Both the position numbers and the translations under genes were made by a program. Below, piece after piece: positions 21,407-32,905 of a stretch of DNA of 64,000 nt. Under the pieces are notes generated by a model, which was not told the origin of the DNA, ran no database searches, and was given only the letters and a program-made list of their open reading frames with translations. Position 1 is the stretch's first letter. Each line of letters starts with the position of its first letter. Source of the stretch: Desmodus rotundus (taxonomy: Eukaryota; Chordata; Mammalia; Chiroptera; Phyllostomidae); the NCBI RefSeq assembly GCF_022682495.2, contig NC_071389.1, forward strand, positions 185,861,556 through 185,925,555. The letters are read 5' to 3'.

Positions 21407-22645
21407 TCTGACTTGGAAAAATATAACCACCTCTATGTCCTGTGCGGTTTCCTCCTCTCAATAAAACTAGTCTAGCAAATCTTTATTTGAGAAAACAAGT
21501 TAAATAATTATAACATTCAAAAATATTAAACCGTAGGATCAATTTTAATGAAATCTTGAGAAGAGCCAGAAACTAAACCCAAAGCAAATTGTCTGTGGAG
21601 GCTGACCTCCTTAAGGGTGTGCTGAATTACATCAGCAACAATTTTTATAACTAGAAGACTAGAGCAACCCAATAATTTTTTAGGTCACGGGGTGTAACTA
21701 ATTGAATAGAAGAAGGGATCAACATCTTGAGATTACATCCCTGGAGAAGGTAATAGCTGAAATGCTGAGTTTTTTGATTAACTTATCCCTTAGTGAGAAG
21801 TTAAACATCCAAATAGATGGAAAGACTTAGTAACAAATAGAGCTAGAGCATAGCTCATTCTGTAACTGACACTGGGGAGGTGCAGGGGCCCACTGCACTG
21901 TGACCCCCACCCCCAGGTGCATGGAATGAGGCCTAGTCAGACAAACCAGAATGGGGTGGCCGTTGTCTGTTCACGTCTTTTCTTCAACACAGAAAGTTTC
22001 GGCTTTAATGCTTTTCTATAACCATCAATTTCCCGATAGCAAAACCAATTTAGTTTTCTATAGACAATCTCAGAAATGAAAATAAAATTAGGGAATAACT
22101 TAACTGCCTAAAGGGGAAGTGCAGTTGAACACAAATGATTGTATAAAGTTAATTAAAAAAAAAACCAGAACAGTGTAATCTCTCTTCCAAGCTGTATTTC
22201 AACCTAAAGATCTCTCATGCGGAGGCAGAGAGTGAGTTGTAATCTGAGAGAGACAGACACAATTCAAAGCCCGTGACACCACCTTCTTACTTCCCCCTCC
22301 AATTAAAAAAAAATACATAGAAAAACACCTTGCTTTTCAATTTACATTCAAAGAGTGCTTGCTTGGGGCTGTCTGAGTGAAAAAGTGAGCACATTAAAAC
22401 AGAGAAGTCTTTCAAGTGTACAGAGAACTATTTTTCCTTCCCCAGTGGAGTAATTGCTGCAGGTGTAGGTCTTTGGACACTTATTTCTTAAAAGTGATGT
22501 GTGGAACATGGGTGAGTTTGAGATGGGGAAGAGACCTTAGATCCCAACCGAAACCCTCTCATCTAAAAGAAGACTGACCCAGGGGCTTGTGAGTGTGCAC
22601 CTTTTATTATCGGCTCCGTTATCAAAAGAGGGCGTGCTCCTGGCA
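21407..22645. other. Repeat-poor AT-rich block
   Basis: No transposon or gene is recognised over about 1.2 kb. The block contains taattaaaa-type homeodomain-like motifs (e.g. agttaattaaaaaaaaaacc near 22148) and purine-rich runs. Lack of recognisable repeats makes it a candidate for conserved non-coding sequence, but this is inference only. Confidence 0.35.
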
Positions 22646-22649
22646 GTTC

Positions 22650-22860
22650 AGTGTTCGTCATTAAAGAGACCTGGCCTCGAGTCCTTGATCCCACAACTCC
22701 TAAATGTGTGGCCTTGGGGAAGATATCTGTGTTCTCAGAATCTCAGATACCATACCTGAAAAAGGGAAGTCATACTAATCCCCTGCCTTAGTGTTGTTTT
22801 AAGTATTAAATGAAATAAATACATACAAAAGTGTTAACTTAGTGCCTGGAAGTAATAAAA
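22650..22860 (+). repeat. MIR SINE (plus)
   Basis: The order gacctggcctcgagtccttg, cctaaatgtgtggccttggg, atctcagataccatacctga, aaaagggaagtcatactaat and aagtattaaatgaaataaat follows MIR from the core to the 3' end. Confidence 0.85.
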
Positions 22861-23056
22861 TAGTGACATTCTCCTGCTTGGTAGTGGCCACTCCAGGGAT
22901 GAAGCTATGAGCAACTAGGACAGACTTTTTTTTTCCTAATTGCCATTCTGACATTTTGCAGATAAGAGCTTTCTACTTGTTAAGAGGGAAAAAATTGAAT
23001 GGCTTTCTCCCAGCTTTGTGTTTTTAGACAGCTATGATTAAAAAAATTGCACTCCC

Positions 23057-23219
23057 ATACTTACCTGGCAGGGGAGTACCGTGATCACGGAGGCGGTTTT
23101 CCCAGGGTGAGGCTTATCCACTGCACTCTGGTGTGCTGGCTCCTGCGATTTCCCCAGCTGTGGGAAACTCAACTGCAAAGTTTGTGGTAGAGGGGGACTG
23201 CGTTCACGCTCTCGCCTCA
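23057..23219 (+). pseudogene. U1 snRNA retropseudogene
   Basis: Nearly the whole 164-nt U1 snRNA is present. It begins at the exact mature 5' end with the intact splice-site recognition sequence atacttacctg. Stem-loop I (gatcacggaggcggttttcc), the stem-loop II region (atccactgcactctgg), the stem III/IV segment (tgtgggaaactcaactgc) and the end (gggggactgcgttcacgctc) follow in order. Defects: a missing base after ggggag, an altered U1A-binding loop (actgcactct for the usual attgcactcc) and an altered Sm site (aagtttgtgg for aatttgtgg). An A-rich stretch follows and aaaaaattg-like sequence occurs on both sides, as expected after L1-mediated retroposition. No snRNA promoter element was recognised upstream, so it is presumably silent. 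Confidence 0.93.
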
Positions 23220-23319
23220 CCGAAAAAAAGAAATTGTGGTCTGTACTGTAGCCACAGACTTTAATTGCCAATTGATGAACATGGGCAGCACTGAGACAAG
23301 GAGCCAAAATGTTAACTGA

Positions 23320-23530
23320 CAAGAATTGTTAACACTTAGTGAGTGCTTTCTGTGTGCCCGGTGCTGTTCATTCACGAATTTATGCCCTTCATCCTCATAA
23401 AACCTGGTAAAGTAGCCGTATTATCACCAATTTACAAGAAGGGAAGTGGATGCACTGAGAGGTAAAGGAACCTGCCCCGGTTACGCAGCCAGGAATGGGC
23501 AGACCTGGGACTCCAGGCCCTGCCGTCTGG
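23320..23530 (-). repeat. MIR SINE (antisense)
   Basis: The + strand is the complement of a long MIR: aacacttagtgagtgctttc, tgtgtgcccggtgctgttca, cttcatcctcataaaacctg, accaatttacaagaagggaa, ctgagaggtaaaggaacctg, cagccaggaatgggcagacc. Confidence 0.9.
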
Positions 23531-24269
23531 CTCCCAGGCCATTCTGGGCATGTCCCTGGGTCCCGGATGCCAGACTTCCCCGGGCCTGCCCTGGGTGGTG
23601 AGTGCAGTGGTTGCTGGCATTGGGGCGGTCAGAACCAGCTCCTGAGACCCTAGCCAGAGCTCAGGGAAGTTACCGATTTGGTTCAAAACCACCCCAGGGG
23701 TTTAGCACCAGAAATGCCCCTGGCCCTGTCTGCCTGGGAGGATGTGTCTTCATTCTAGACCTCATTGCAGGGGCCCAGGGGTACAGGTTCTAGTGTAATT
23801 GCTGGGCCCCGTGGCTGAAATACTTTTTGTGGCCCTTGTTTGGACAAGAGTAGTGTTTAATGTGAAGGGGCTACTTGAATTTGTTGTAAAAATAATGGTA
23901 GCCTTTAAGAGCTGGGGTTAAGGATGAACTGAATTAAATTAAGATTTAAAAAAATCCCCCCTCGTTGTCAGGGTCCATCCACTGCTCACTGGACTGTTGC
24001 CTCTATTTCTTTTACAAAGATCAAAAAAGGAAAAGCAGATGCCTTCCAGATAGTAAAAACAATGGTAGCCTTTACTTCTTGGCCTTTTCTTCTTCTTTGA
24101 AGGTACCTTTCTCTTGCAGACAACATTTTGAAGGACTGCCTGGGGATGAGAGGAAAGTGAGAAAGAAGGACATGAATGAGCAAAAATATCCAGGGAGCGC
24201 TATTTAGCTTTTAGGGACGATGCTTACCACATGTTTTAGATGGGGCGCATAGGTGTTCAATCCAGTTTT
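23531..24269. other. Unassigned non-coding DNA
   Basis: GC-rich to about 23810, then AT-rich. No gene or repeat family recognised. The frames at 23432-23793 and 23965-24207 carry no visible domain. Confidence 0.4.
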
Positions 24270-24390
24270 AGTTATACCGCACCTGTAAAACAATTTGGTC
24301 TTCATCTTTACAGGTAAGGAAGATGAGAAAGCAATTTAGTGACAAAGCTAGGACTAGAAACCAGGTCTCCAGATTTCTGTGGCCCTATTG
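24270..24390 (-). repeat. MIR SINE (antisense)
   Basis: Complement pattern tcatctttacaggtaaggaa, gatgagaaagcaatttagtg, acaaagctaggactagaaac and caggtctccag of the MIR core. Confidence 0.7.
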
Positions 24391-24965
24391 AAATGCTGGA
24401 CCGCTGCTGGGAAGAACGAAATGCCTGGAGAAGGAGGCATTGTCTCTAGACTTGCAGATGCAGCCCTAACGTTCAGTTTCCATTACTTGAGGTTTTCCGT
24501 AAAGAGATTCCATAAATTAGAAGACTTTTTCTAAGTTCTATGTGGGGAAAGGAAAAAGTTGCTTCTGTTGCATATAAAATTTGGCGATAAGCAGTGCCAT
24601 TATTTTGTAATGTCATTGGAATTTAGATTTATAAATTTCATCCCTATCTTTCTACTCCCTTCCACAAAAGTGAATCTTAGTATCCGGTAGCTTTTCCAGG
24701 CTTTTGTCTATACTAATATTCTCTGTGCAGCAGTTGTGAATTACTGTCTTAATATTCACTTCTGATCGGAAATATTCTCATTCTGCCATTGCATGGTGAG
24801 TTCCCCTCATTAGCTTCAGAAGACAATGCATACAATTTTTGAAAATGTCCTTTGGAGAGCTTTTGATTCCTGGAAATTTTATTGTAAAAGTTTAAAAACA
24901 ATGCGGAAATGTAGGAAGAATGTTACAGCGAACAGCCCCCACTGAGATGCTGCCACAAGCACATA
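24391..24965. other. Unassigned DNA, possible old L1 scrap
   Basis: 24860-24960 (attgtaaaagtttaaaaaca, ggaagaatgttacagcgaac) weakly resembles an old LINE 3' end. The rest is unassigned. Confidence 0.35.
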
Positions 24966-25476
24966 TCTCGTTGGCCAAAAAGTGTGTTTTTTCCTGTAAA
25001 GTAAAAAACACATTCTTTGTTTTCACTAAGAACTTTATTTATTTGGATATTTGGATAGGTCGGCTATCTCCCCTGTGCTATAATGGTGACTGTTCTTAAT
25101 GTCTTGATTTGATTGCATCAGCTTCAACTGGTCTCCAGCACGCAACTTTGCAAACCACTTTTGACACGTTTCATCAGTCCCAGCACCTTCTCCACACACT
25201 GCACAATTTTTTTTTTTTTTGCAGGGGCTTCAGTTGCATTTTTACCTTTCTTGAAATAATAAAGCATAATACCCCCAAAATATTGCATGTTTTCTTCCAT
25301 CTTCAACATTAAAGTGGCTACACAAAAATTCACCAATTTTGATGTTTTTTTTTTAATGCACGGTAATATTAGAGTGTCATAATACAATCTAACAAAATTG
25401 TTTTGAATGAAGTTGAAGACAAATAAGCTCTACTAGAACCATCTTCGGAAAAAGACAGACTTTCTGGCCAACCCAA
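24966..25476 (-). mobile_element. Internally deleted mariner element, copy 1
   Basis: Terminal repeats tctcgttggccaaaaagtg (left) and tttctggccaacccaa (right) are flanked by TA at 24964-24965 and 25477-25478. On the minus strand the 5' end, leader and a damaged N-terminal transposase segment (25124-25387, with LYYFKKGKNATEA and QCVEKVLG) are followed at once by the 3' end. The catalytic DDD region is missing: 511 bp against about 1.3 kb for an autonomous mariner. The same junction is seen in the copies at 51 and 62.5 kb, so this is one non-autonomous family. The coding remnant is broken by stops and an A-run (KKKK). Confidence 0.93.
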
Positions 25477-25479
25477 TAT

Positions 25480-27340
25480 TTAACCTCTGCATTAGTTGGG
25501 AAGCCTTTAAAAATAAACACACACCCTTGCTGGGACTTTGGTGCTCCCAAAAGACTGTTTGTCTTTGCCATCCACTGAACACTGATATTTATTTTATTAA
25601 AGTTATAAATTCAGAAACCTAGTTTTTCCTTAAGTTTTTAAGTTTAATTCCCAAACCTTATTCAGTTCTAAACTCATCAGTATTAATAGTTGCAAGGAAT
25701 CTGGTTACTGTTTGGCCTCATTCAGTTAATTCTCCTAGACATTTTAGTGCATTAATAATTTTCATATCCTGTTATCTTTTTAAGACCTCATTTGCCTAAC
25801 AAAATTTTCCTAATTCTTATAAGTCTAATTAAATGCATAAATGTGGTGCATAAATTCTCCTAAACATCCAAATATTGTGGCAAATGTGGCAAAGTCCTAC
25901 CACACCTTCTGATTTAGAATCACAAGTCTGTTACTCAGTCACAGAATTGGCATTGGAATCACAACGATCATCTGCTAGCTGATCTAATGGGCCAGATTCC
26001 CCTCAATATTATAGATGCTTCAAATACCAAACACAAAGATATTGATGTGACAGATTTGATTGATAGCATTATTTCCATTTATCTCTAAGTTCTCCCTGGC
26101 TTAACGGATATTTTTACCCACCAAGGAAGGCATTCTGCCATCAGCCATTCTGCTAGCTCTTGAGGTTGGAGGTGAACGTGTCCAGGTGGCTTTTTCTTAC
26201 ATCCGTGAGGGACGTGTAGACTTCTCTTCCATAGTTGTCATGTCACTGAGGTCTCCAAATCCAAGTGGGCTGGCTTTATAGGCCCCATCTTTTGGATTCT
26301 GGTGATATCTTTTGTAGTCTGAGTAGGTCTGTAATCATCCACCTGGATTGCTTCTCTGCTCCACTGGATTGAACTGATCTATTTACTGCTTGATAGTATT
26401 CTATTTTTTTTTTTCTGTTCACAACATTTGTAGCTATTTAAATAATATCTGATTGTATTCTATGCCTTTTTATAGTTCTGCTGACATAGTCTTTAATTCT
26501 ACTGACAGCTAATTATTGTTTTGCTATGAAGGATCCTTTTATTGTCCCCTACCATGAATTTTGGAAGACTGTGGAAAAAAGCGGCATTTAATAAATGATA
26601 ATTAGTGGTGACTTTCTTTTGGCTAATGAAAGACCAATTTAACTTCTTATTAAAGCTTCCACTCTGCATGAGATTAATCAGTGCTACAAAATGTGTTGAT
26701 AGAATTCCAACCAAAAGAAAAGAAAGCATTTCTGTTTGAGCGTAGCTGGATCAGTGCACATGCACACTCTCTGTTAGGCTCATTGGCAAACTAGGAGTAG
26801 TTCCTGAGATCCTTGTTGCTTCCTTTGCAGATATCAGACGGGAGACCACAGCACTATCTTATCATTCATCTGTCTTCCCTCCTTTCTCAATGGCTGGGCC
26901 ATTCTTTCATCTGTCTTTCCATCTTTTGGGGACCTTTTTTGGGGGGGAACCTTTACTTCCTCTGTCTCTGATTTCCACCTTTCACTATTCTCTTGAGTTG
27001 CACAAGCATCTCGCTTGTGTTAAAGAAACTCATGATTGACTTTGTTTCCCCCCTTAGAATAGTCTGACTTCCATCTTTCCAGTTACCTCAAACTTTTTGA
27101 ATGTGACCCATAGAAAGTACCTATTCTTTCTCCTTTTACTACCAGAAAGTGTGGCTTCTATTACCTCTTCCCTACTTTGCACTGTCCAAGGTCACCTGCT
27201 TATGGTTCAACACCATGGATTTCACTGGGCATTTTCTAGTCAAACCTTATTTTTTTGATCCACTTATTTCACTTCTGTGTCATCTGCTTCTTTTCTGTTT
27301 TCTCTGCCCAGTCCTTATTCATGTTCTCTTAACTGTAGGG
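25480..27340. other. Long unassigned AT-rich stretch
   Basis: About 1.9 kb without a recognisable gene or repeat. T-runs lie near 26406-26414. Frames at 26499-26729 and 27149-27346 have no identifiable product. Confidence 0.4.
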
Positions 27341-27344
27341 GCAT

Positions 27345-27985
27345 AATGAGGAACATAGATTTTAGAGTTAGGTAGACTTGGCTTTGAACCCCAACTCTGC
27401 CATCACCAGCTATGTGACCTTGGACAATGCTTATCTTTGAGCTTCAGTTTGTTCATCTGTAAGATGAGGCAAGAATACCTCACTTCTAAGTTGTGTGGAT
27501 TAAAAATACACGTGTTCATTAGATTCCAGATTCCAGTTGTAAGTGAGGTCATGTGGTATTTTCCTCTTGCTCTCTGGCTTATTTTACTAGGCATAATAAT
27601 CTCCAGTTCCATCCATGCTGTTGCAAAAGGTAGGACAAAATAAACTAATGAAAAAAATAGAACCAAAGACATGGAACAGACTGGTAGCTTTAGGAGGGGA
27701 GGTGGGAGGAGGAATGGCAGAAGAAAGGGGAAGGGATTAGTGAAAGAACGTGTATGAATGACTCATGGACACGGATAACAGAGAGGGGATTGACTGTGGG
27801 TGAGAGGGGTGGGCTGGGTGGAGGGGAGCAAAAGGGAAGACTATTGGGACAACTGTTATAGAATGAACAATGAAAAAATAAAATAGAAAAAAATGTAGAA
27901 CCTAAAAAAAAACACATTAAGATTTTTTAAAAAGTACATGTGCGTGTAGTGTCTAGTACGGTGGCTGGCGTTTTATCAACTCTCT
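27345..27985 (+). repeat. MIR SINE interrupted by an L1
   Basis: 27345-27499 gives the MIR core in order (gacttggctttgaaccccaa, ctctgccatcaccagctatg, gaccttggacaatgcttat, gcttcagtttgttcatctgt). The 3' part resumes after the L1 at 27927 (acatgtgcgtgtagtgtcta, gtacggtggctggcg). Confidence 0.85.
27515..27926 (+). mobile_element. Bat L1 with 5' inversion (twin priming)
   Basis: 27515-27632 is the complement of L1 (ttcattagattccag, ctggcttattttactaggca, gttccatccatgctgttgca). From about 27633 the sequence turns to sense orientation: gaaccaaagacatggaacag, gaggggaggtgggaggagga, gtatgaatgactcatggaca, gtgggctgggtggagggga and an A-rich tail. Target duplications ttaaaaatacacgtg (27500-27514) and ttaaaaagtacatgtg (27927-27942) enclose both parts, so this is one insertion. 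It split a MIR. Confidence 0.88.
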
Positions 27986-28654
27986 TTGCAGTTGTGCTAA
28001 TACAGCTATTATACAAGGTTTACTGAGGCATCCTCTTTGTCTGTGAAGCAGCCAGCTTTCATTTGGTGTAGTGACTCCAAAATCTGTGTCAGGTTCCCAT
28101 TTCCCAACCTCTAGTCTCATGGTTTTACCGGTGTGCTAATTTTCTTCACCTGGATGCCCCACGTAATCCAGTCGGTACTCAGCCAGCGATGACTTCCTTG
28201 GTTAACAGAATTTCAGTGCTCACAGCAGCTCTGAGGTGGCAGGCTCCCTCCCTCCTTCCTTCTCTCCCCCCTTCCTTCCCTCCCTCCCTTGATTTCATCC
28301 AACCGGTGTGCACTCCTATGGGCCATTCACTGCTGTCTGCACTGAGGGAGCGACAAAGAGCAGGAAAGACGAGTCTGAAGCCTGAAGAGAGGGTCAGTCT
28401 CTAGTAAGTGTGATGGCTGCTCTGGTGGTGAAGGGAGCACTTCAGAGGGCCCAGCAGAAGCGGGATGAAGTGGTAGGCCAAGGTTAAATTTCTTTCATCC
28501 CATCCCATTCCCAGTAGATTCTGTAAATTCTGCTTATAAAATAACTTGTTTCCTTCTCTTCTTCTCTATTCCAGTGACACGTGTTTCATTCAGTCCAATT
28601 TTTACAGGCACACTAGTTTTGGCTGGGAGTTTTCTAGATCTGTTTTTAGTTCAC
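27986..28654. other. Unassigned DNA with a (CCTT)n-like tract
   Basis: A pyrimidine microsatellite (ctccctccctccttccttct) runs at about 28243-28290. No gene is recognised in the remainder. Confidence 0.5.
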
Positions 28655-28775
28655 CTGTCTTCTCTCCCGTCCATCTTCTAAGCAGCTGCCAAGGTCACTT
28701 CCTGAAGCGCAGATCTGATCATGTCTGCCCCTTGCTTAAAATTCTTTATTGCCTATTCCAGTCAGGATTCAGTAT
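28655..28775 (+). repeat. L2 LINE fragment (plus)
   Basis: gcgcagatctgatcatgtct, gccccttgcttaaaattctt and gcctattccagtcaggattc match the L2 segment 'gatctgatcatgtcactcccctgcttaaaacccttcagtggc'. Confidence 0.75.
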
Positions 28776-29269
28776 AGGGAACAGAGGCCACTGTAAGCAT
28801 TGTAATCAGGAAGGGATCTAACATGGGGGTTAGGGACTATAAAATCAGAGGAGGGTTAGAAATGCAGACACAGGAAAAAGGGTCTATCTCTAAGATCTCT
28901 GTTAGAAGTCTGGAGTTCAAGAACTTCCAGCCACTGCTGTTATTCATGAATCAGGAAGCCAGTGATGACGCTACTGCCCCTCAACTGCCTGTCCCCACCC
29001 AGAACGACCACGGATCTTGGAATGTGCTGCAGAAGAACCTCACACCTCTGTGATCTTACTTGTCAGGGCGGAAAGCAGCCAGGAGCCGTCAGGAAGGTGG
29101 TCTCTAGGTCACTCTCACCTTCCAAACCTCATGCAAATGCATGAAATTAGTGGAACCGAGTTCTCCTTCAGAGCCCTAGCTTCAAGGAGTCTGGAGAATG
29201 GAGGTGTTGGTCTGCCATCCTCTGTATGGGAAGGAAGGCTACAATGAACGAGGAATGGGGGGGAGCACC
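28776..29269. other. Unassigned non-coding DNA
   Basis: Overlapping frames in several phases occur at 28823-29247, none with a recognisable domain. No repeat family recognised. Confidence 0.4.
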
Positions 29270-29425
29270 CCCGGTATCCGTCTGACCTGGCTTTCTGCTG
29301 TGTGCGATTTTGTTAGCTGTTCACCACAGTTTGCTGAACTCCTTGTCTTCCGCCATCTATAACATCCGTCACTGGCAGGTGCTGAACAGGTATTTGTTGA
29401 ATGTATGACTGAACAAATGAATGCA
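29270..29425 (+). repeat. L2 LINE 3' end (plus)
   Basis: The end reads ggcaggtgctgaacaggtat, ttgttgaatgtatgactgaa and caaatgaatg, the L2 3' terminus. The upstream part is weak. Confidence 0.6.
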
Positions 29426-30250
29426 CTCCTGACCCAGTTCTCTCTCACCTTCTGGCCATAACTTGAGCAGGAATGACCTTCCTGGCTGGTCCTGACTTCC
29501 TCTACCTGCTGAAATCCTGCTCTTTCTCAGGCCCAGCAAGTCATCCCTCAGTAGATGGGAGGATCCCTCTGGAATCCCCCCACCCCGTTTTCTCATAGCC
29601 CCTGTGCACAGGGACTACTTTACTCACTGATGTGCCCCCTCCCTCACCCCACTTTCTCTTTTTCTCCAGACACAGCAACTCCAATTCTCAACTTCTATAA
29701 AGACATTCCTTTCACTCACTCTTATTTTCTTGCAGTTGTCATTGAAATGTGATAATTTGTAGGTGCACTTAAATCTTTTGTAGCTGCTTTTGTCCTGTCA
29801 TTACTCATGCCTGGAGACATGCATACTATTTTTTTTTAATATACAAACATATTTTTCCTGCTTTAGTGCTAGGTAGTTATACAACATAAACCTAAAAGGG
29901 GAGGAGCCTTAGAAAGAAAGAAGACATTTTTTTTGTCTCTTTATAAATTTTTAGTGGAATTCACAGTATCTTCACAGTACTCTGGTTTGCTAGGCCCTGA
30001 CAATGGAAATTGGATCAGCGAAGTATTTCAGCCGCTCAGCCAAACTCAGAGTTCGGGTTCTAAGATGTGAAAACAGCCGTGTGATTGGTTTGTGTGTTTG
30101 TCACGGTGAATTTCTTAGAACTTTGCTTTGTGTGGGGTCTAGGGAGACCTTTCACTGTTCTTTTTAAAGCCCCTTGTTTTACAGAAGTATCTATTTCATA
30201 ATGCAACTGAAACTTGTAGAAAGACTACCTAAGCTACAGGGAAACTCAGA
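29426..30250. other. Unassigned non-coding DNA
   Basis: No gene or repeat recognised by eye. Confidence 0.4.
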
Positions 30251-31064
30251 TTTTTTTTTTTTTGGTATTTAAATAGACTTTATTTTTTAGAGCAGTTTTA
30301 GGTTCCCAGCAAAACTGAGCAAAAAAGCCCAGAGAATTCCCATATCCCTCTCCCCCACTCCCACAGCCTCCCCCATTCCTGACACCCCCACCAGACTGGG
30401 TGGGGCATTTGTTACAACTGATGACCCGACACTGACCCAGTATCACTCAGCGTTCATAGTGCACATGAGAGGTCAATCGCTCTTGGTGTTGGACAGTCTG
30501 TGGGTTTTGACAAATGTATAATGCCATGTGTCCACCATTATAAAACCATCCAGAGCACTGCAGTTTCGCTGCCCTAAAATTCCTGGGTTCCACCTGTTCA
30601 TCCTTCCCTCCCCTCCCAACCCCGGGCCACTGCTGATCTGTCTCCGCAGTTTTGCCTTTTCCAGACCGTTTTGTAGTTGGAATCACATTTATGTAGCATT
30701 TCAGACCGGCTTCTTTCAGTTAGTGATATACATGTGAGGTCCCTCCATGTCTTCTCAAGGCTTTGACAGCTCCTTTCTTTTTAGCGCTGAATATTTTTCC
30801 ATCGTCTGGGTGTACCACAGTTTATTTATCCATTCACCTGCTGAAGGACAGCTTGGTTGCTTCCCAGCTTGGGTGATTACGACTAAAACTCCTATAAATA
30901 TCTGTGTGCAGGTTTCTGGGTGGTTGTCAGTTTTCAGCTCCTTTGGGTAAATACCAAGGAGCGCCGCAGCTGGAGTGCATGGTAGGAGCATGGGAGTGTG
31001 TATCGCTCCGTAAGAAAGCACTAAGCTGTCTTCTAAAGGAGCTGCATGATTTTTACATTTCCGC
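30251..31064 (-). mobile_element. L1M LINE 3' end (antisense)
   Basis: Starts with a T-run and runs through the complement of an L1MA/L1MB-type end: gactttattttttagagcag, ttttaggttcccagcaaaac, atttgttacaactgatgacc, ttggaatcacatttatgtag, gtgaggtccctccatgtctt, aatatttttccatcgtctgg, gctcctttgggtaaatacca. Probable target duplication cagggaaactcagat (left) and cagggacacagat (right, from 31065). A closely related copy lies at 60775-61590. Confidence 0.9.
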
Positions 31065-32124
31065 CAGGGACACAGATCTAGTTTTGTTAGAGGTTCAAGG
31101 GACTTCTTAAAAATTCATAAAGGAAAAATCCATCCTTACAAAGGTGTAGAATGGTCAGTGTATGGCCTAGTTTCATTTGACCAAAATAAAAGCATGTCAC
31201 AGCCCTTCAAAATGCTCATTCTGCTTTCTCCTCTCAGCTCAAATAATAGAACTCAAATTTGGTCACAGAGAAATGAGACCAAAAAAAAAAAAGGCAGACT
31301 AGATAATCCCATCTGGAGCACTGGTAATGTAGCTCATTCTCGATGTGCTGCTTGTGGATCAGCAGCTCTGGAAGGATGGGGGGTGCGGGCATTCTTCTGC
31401 GCCCCCCAGCTGGCTTGACCAGGTGTCTGCAGTCACTTGGGTGCGCTTCCAATCAGTTAGGTATCCCCCATTTAGCCACACCAAGGGGAGACTAGTTCTT
31501 TAGGTGTTGATGGCCATTGCATCTATGGACAGAGAAGTTTTATTCCAGTTCTTTGGATGCATTGTAGCCAATTCCTGTGAGGTGGGGGAGTGGGTGAGGA
31601 AATTGAATAATCCTCTGACTGAGGGTCCATTGTAAGCCTTAGGCCCTGCCAGCTGTCCTCAAGCCACACCCCTTCATATAATGAGCCTGTATGTGGGGGC
31701 ACTGGGCTCCTCAGGAACTTCCACAGCCCACTGGGAGTCCCTCTCTTAACAGTGACATTCTGCACTCAGAAAGACAGGGCTCTTTCTCCTCTAAACTTAA
31801 ATGCTGGTGAAACATCTCCAAGAAGCCCCTTCTGCCCGAGAGAATCAATACCCTTTCCTCTGCCAGGCGATGCGAAGTAGAAAGTATGTTTGGAATGCTT
31901 CGTTTTCCCTAAGTTGCCTCAGTTGGTTGGGTTACCATTAAAAGCTGGGAATTTCAGAGGATGAATCTTTGTGGAGCTAATGAATGCTTGTGGTGCTTTA
32001 TACTCTCAAGGAGGAGAATGTTTAGATATTAATTTAAAAAAATGAGCTAATTAGAAATCAGCTCAGAAGGATTACTAAATTTCTTGAACTGAAGACATCT
32101 TTTTTTGCCAGTCATATTAAAAAC
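31065..32124. other. Unassigned non-coding DNA
   Basis: An A-run lies at 31280-31291. No gene or repeat family is recognised. Confidence 0.4.
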
Positions 32125-32905
32125 AATTCCAAAAATATGCACTGAACATCCATATGTTCCAGGCACTCTGATAAGCTGAGAAGTTAGAAAGATAGGTAAG
32201 GTACTCTGCCATCCCTCGGGGAATAGTCTTGTAAGAAAGCCAGATACACAGGGAAGCCTAGACTTTCTATAACCACTTATTTGAGTGTCTCCAGGGAGAG
32301 TTTGTTTCTGAGGATGCAAAGATGAATAAAACTCAGGGCTAGGACTTTCCAGATAATAGGAGTTATTATATGGTGTGATGAGTGCCATAACTTGGAGGTG
32401 GGTAACTCTGTTACAGTGTAGACAGCATCAGGGAATATTTGCAAGAGGATGGAGATGCTCAGGTTGGGTCTGGGAGAATAAGAGTTCAGAGGAGGAAGGC
32501 AGGGATAAGCAATTCTAGGTAATGGAAAAACTTGTGCCAGGACCCTGAAATTCAGCAGCTTGGTGAGTTCTGAGTATTAGGACGTGAGTGAAAGGGAGGA
32601 CCCAAGTAGGGTATAATGACCAGTCACAGAGGGGCTGTCAGGATAGGTTAAGGGGTGCCCTTCCTCCGGCACGTGGTAAGTAGCAGAGAAGAGTTTGCAG
32701 TAGGAGAGGACATGATGGTGCTTTCATTTAAAAATCCTTGGCCGTCTGGGAAGAATGGGTTGGGCAGAGTGAGTGTCGAGGTGGGGAGACTGCCTCTGGA
32801 TGACCACGTTAGCCCAGGGGAGAATCGGTGGGTGGATGGGGAGGGGGAATAGTGGGAGGAAGAAAGAAATGTTCAGGAGGTGATATTGACCAGATGAGTT
32901 AAAGT
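32125..32905 (-). mobile_element. L2 LINE, long antisense copy
   Basis: The + strand follows the complement of the L2 3' kilobase: aacatccatatgttccaggc, agatgaataaaactcagggc, gtgatgagtgccataacttg, gaaaaacttgtgccaggacc, gagaggacatgatggtgctt, gaagaatgggttgggcagag and gaccacgttagcccagggga. No open frame of LINE type remains. Confidence 0.82.
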
